Shown one piece after another: positions 63,175-64,000 of a DNA stretch of 64,000 nt. The translations under genes were made by a program, and so were the position numbers. How positions within the stretch are numbered: position 1 is the stretch's first letter; each line of letters starts with the position of its first letter. The notes under the pieces are model-generated. The model worked only from the letters and a program-made list of their open reading frames with translations, was not told the origin of the DNA and searched no databases. Origin of the DNA: Rhodoferax saidenbachensis (lineage in GTDB: Bacteria; Pseudomonadota; Gammaproteobacteria; Burkholderiales; Burkholderiaceae_C); contig NZ_CP019239.1 in NCBI RefSeq assembly GCF_001955715.1, forward strand, positions 3,658,001-3,722,000, given 5' to 3'.

Positions 63175-63998
63175 CACCACGTGGACCGCCCGCCATCCAT
63201 TACGATATTTTGTCCATTGAGGTAACTGGATGCGTCCGAGCACAGGAACTGCACTGCTGAACGGTATTCATCGACCTGCGCCATGCGCCCAAGCGGAATG
63301 AGCGCAGAGAGGCGCTTCACAAACTCATCGCCCTGCCCATTGAACACACCACCAGGAGACAAAGCGTTGGTCCGCACGCCCCGGTCCGCCCAATAGGTGG
63401 AGAGGTATTTGGTCAGCCCCACCAAGCCGGCCTTGATAACGGAGTAAGTCACGGGCTTCACAGGCTGCTGGTCTTCTGTCACGCCCGCTTTCCGATAGAT
63501 CCGCTGATCAGGAGAAAAAACGGACAGGTCGGAAGCAATATTCAGAATAACGCCACCGCCACTTTGTGCCATGGCCGTACCAAACACCTGGCTGCACAGG
63601 AAGGCCCCCGTAAGCCCCACAGAAATCTGCAGATTCCACTGGTCCAGCGCAAAGTTCTCCAACCTGGATGATTCCTGTATGCCCAAACCACCGACCACTT
63701 TGGGGTCGATAGCGGCGTTATTAACAAGGATGCGGATATGGCGACCTTCACTCACCATTTGCTCCGCAACTGCGTTCACCGAAGCGGGTTGGGATACATC
63801 CATCACCCGAGTCACAATCCGATCAAGCGGAGCAAGTACTGACAGAAGCGATTTGGCAGTATTAAGTGAAACTTCACTAACGTCGGTTAATACAACGGTG
63901 GCACCGACTTCCAGCAAGGCAGCGGCATGCTCACGCCCCAACAGCCCCGCCGCACCGGTGATCAAAGCGGTTTGCCCTGTCAGATCAAATTTATTCAA
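63174..63998 (-). CDS. SDR-family oxidoreductase, PtmA-like, start near window edge
   Basis: A 274-residue classical SDR: TGAAGLLGREHAAALLEVGA, LVNNAAIDPKV, catalytic Tyr/Lys in TYSVIKAGLVGLTKYL and LSPGGVFNGQ. Flagellin-modification SDRs of the PtmA type look like this and lie beside Pse/Leg genes. The only visible start is TTG at 63998; the frame stays open to the window edge, so the true start may lie outside. It overlaps the downstream orphan gene by one base. Confidence 0.8.
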   Translation of the reverse strand: MNKFDLTGQTALITGAAGLLGREHAAALLEVGATVVLTDVSEVSLNTAKSLLSVLAPLDRIVTRVMDVSQPASVNAVAEQMVSEGRHIRILVNNAAIDPKVVGGLGIQESSRLENFALDQWNLQISVGLTGAFLCSQVFGTAMAQSGGGVILNIASDLSVFSPDQRIYRKAGVTEDQQPVKPVTYSVIKAGLVGLTKYLSTYWADRGVRTNALSPGGVFNGQGDEFVKRLSALIPLGRMAQVDEYRSAVQFLCSDASSYLNGQNIVMDGGRSTW

Positions 63999-64000
63999 TA

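Overview
The window looks like chromosomal DNA from a high-GC betaproteobacterium of the Burkholderiales, most like Comamonadaceae of the Rhodoferax/Polaromonas type. This is an inference from gene content: a liv-type ABC operon with a built-in acyl-CoA ligase, a fatty-acid oxidation cluster, a slmA-argB neighbourhood, and several families of short dispersed repeats. No tRNA, rRNA, CRISPR array, insertion sequence or phage gene was seen.

Region 1 (1-3017): a partial DUF1428 gene, an SRPBCC/AHSA1 protein and a myo-inositol oxygenase with all six iron ligands on the plus strand, facing a RidA-family protein and a crotonase on the minus strand. Region 2 (3124-10868, plus): livH-livM-livG-livF, an acyl-CoA synthetase and a periplasmic binding protein, closed by a strong terminator, then a DUF4337 membrane protein. 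The layout suggests uptake of a carboxylic acid followed by CoA activation. Region 3 (10865-19847, minus): a DUF1566 protein, a thioesterase, two acyl-CoA dehydrogenases, two SDRs, a TetR regulator, an enoyl-CoA hydratase, a TesB-like thioesterase and an alpha/beta hydrolase. Region 4 (19924-26740, minus): TetR regulator, long acyl-CoA dehydrogenase, DUF2147, bifunctional FadN-type protein and thiolase, a beta-oxidation operon with a near-perfect palindromic operator upstream of its regulator. Region 5 (26850-31033, minus): SlmA, a TctD/TctE-like two-component system, ArgB and an H-NS-family protein that overlaps argB.

Region 6 (31097-48001, minus): surface-polysaccharide assembly. It holds a PglF/WbpM-type dehydratase, a short PglC-like phosphosugar transferase, four glycosyltransferases, a deacetylase, FemAB, DegT-like and methyltransferase proteins, and a 960-residue protein that joins a polytopic GT-C/polymerase-like half to a MurJ-type flippase half. 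A sulfotransferase and an APS kinase at the end suggest sulfation. Region 7 (48130-63998, minus): a pseudaminic-acid-type nonulosonate cluster (PseB, PseC, a PseG-GNAT fusion, PseI, a cytidylyltransferase-aminotransferase fusion) with unusual additions: a short LeuA/NifV-like condensing enzyme, an ATP-grasp ligase, a PIG-L deacetylase, an aldo/keto reductase and two orphan transferase-like proteins. The LeuA-like, ATP-grasp, PseI and PIG-L genes form a tight block; I propose it swaps the N-acyl group of a nonulosonic acid for a custom-made hydroxy acid.

Repeats: family R1 (three copies) always starts within about three bases of a stop codon on the same strand. Family R2 supplies the stop codon of two genes and seems to have entered a histidine-kinase gene. 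A third element (R3) encodes the N-terminal extension of LivG. Two intergenic regions, 16153-16373 and 21166-21283, contain elaborate nested inverted repeats.
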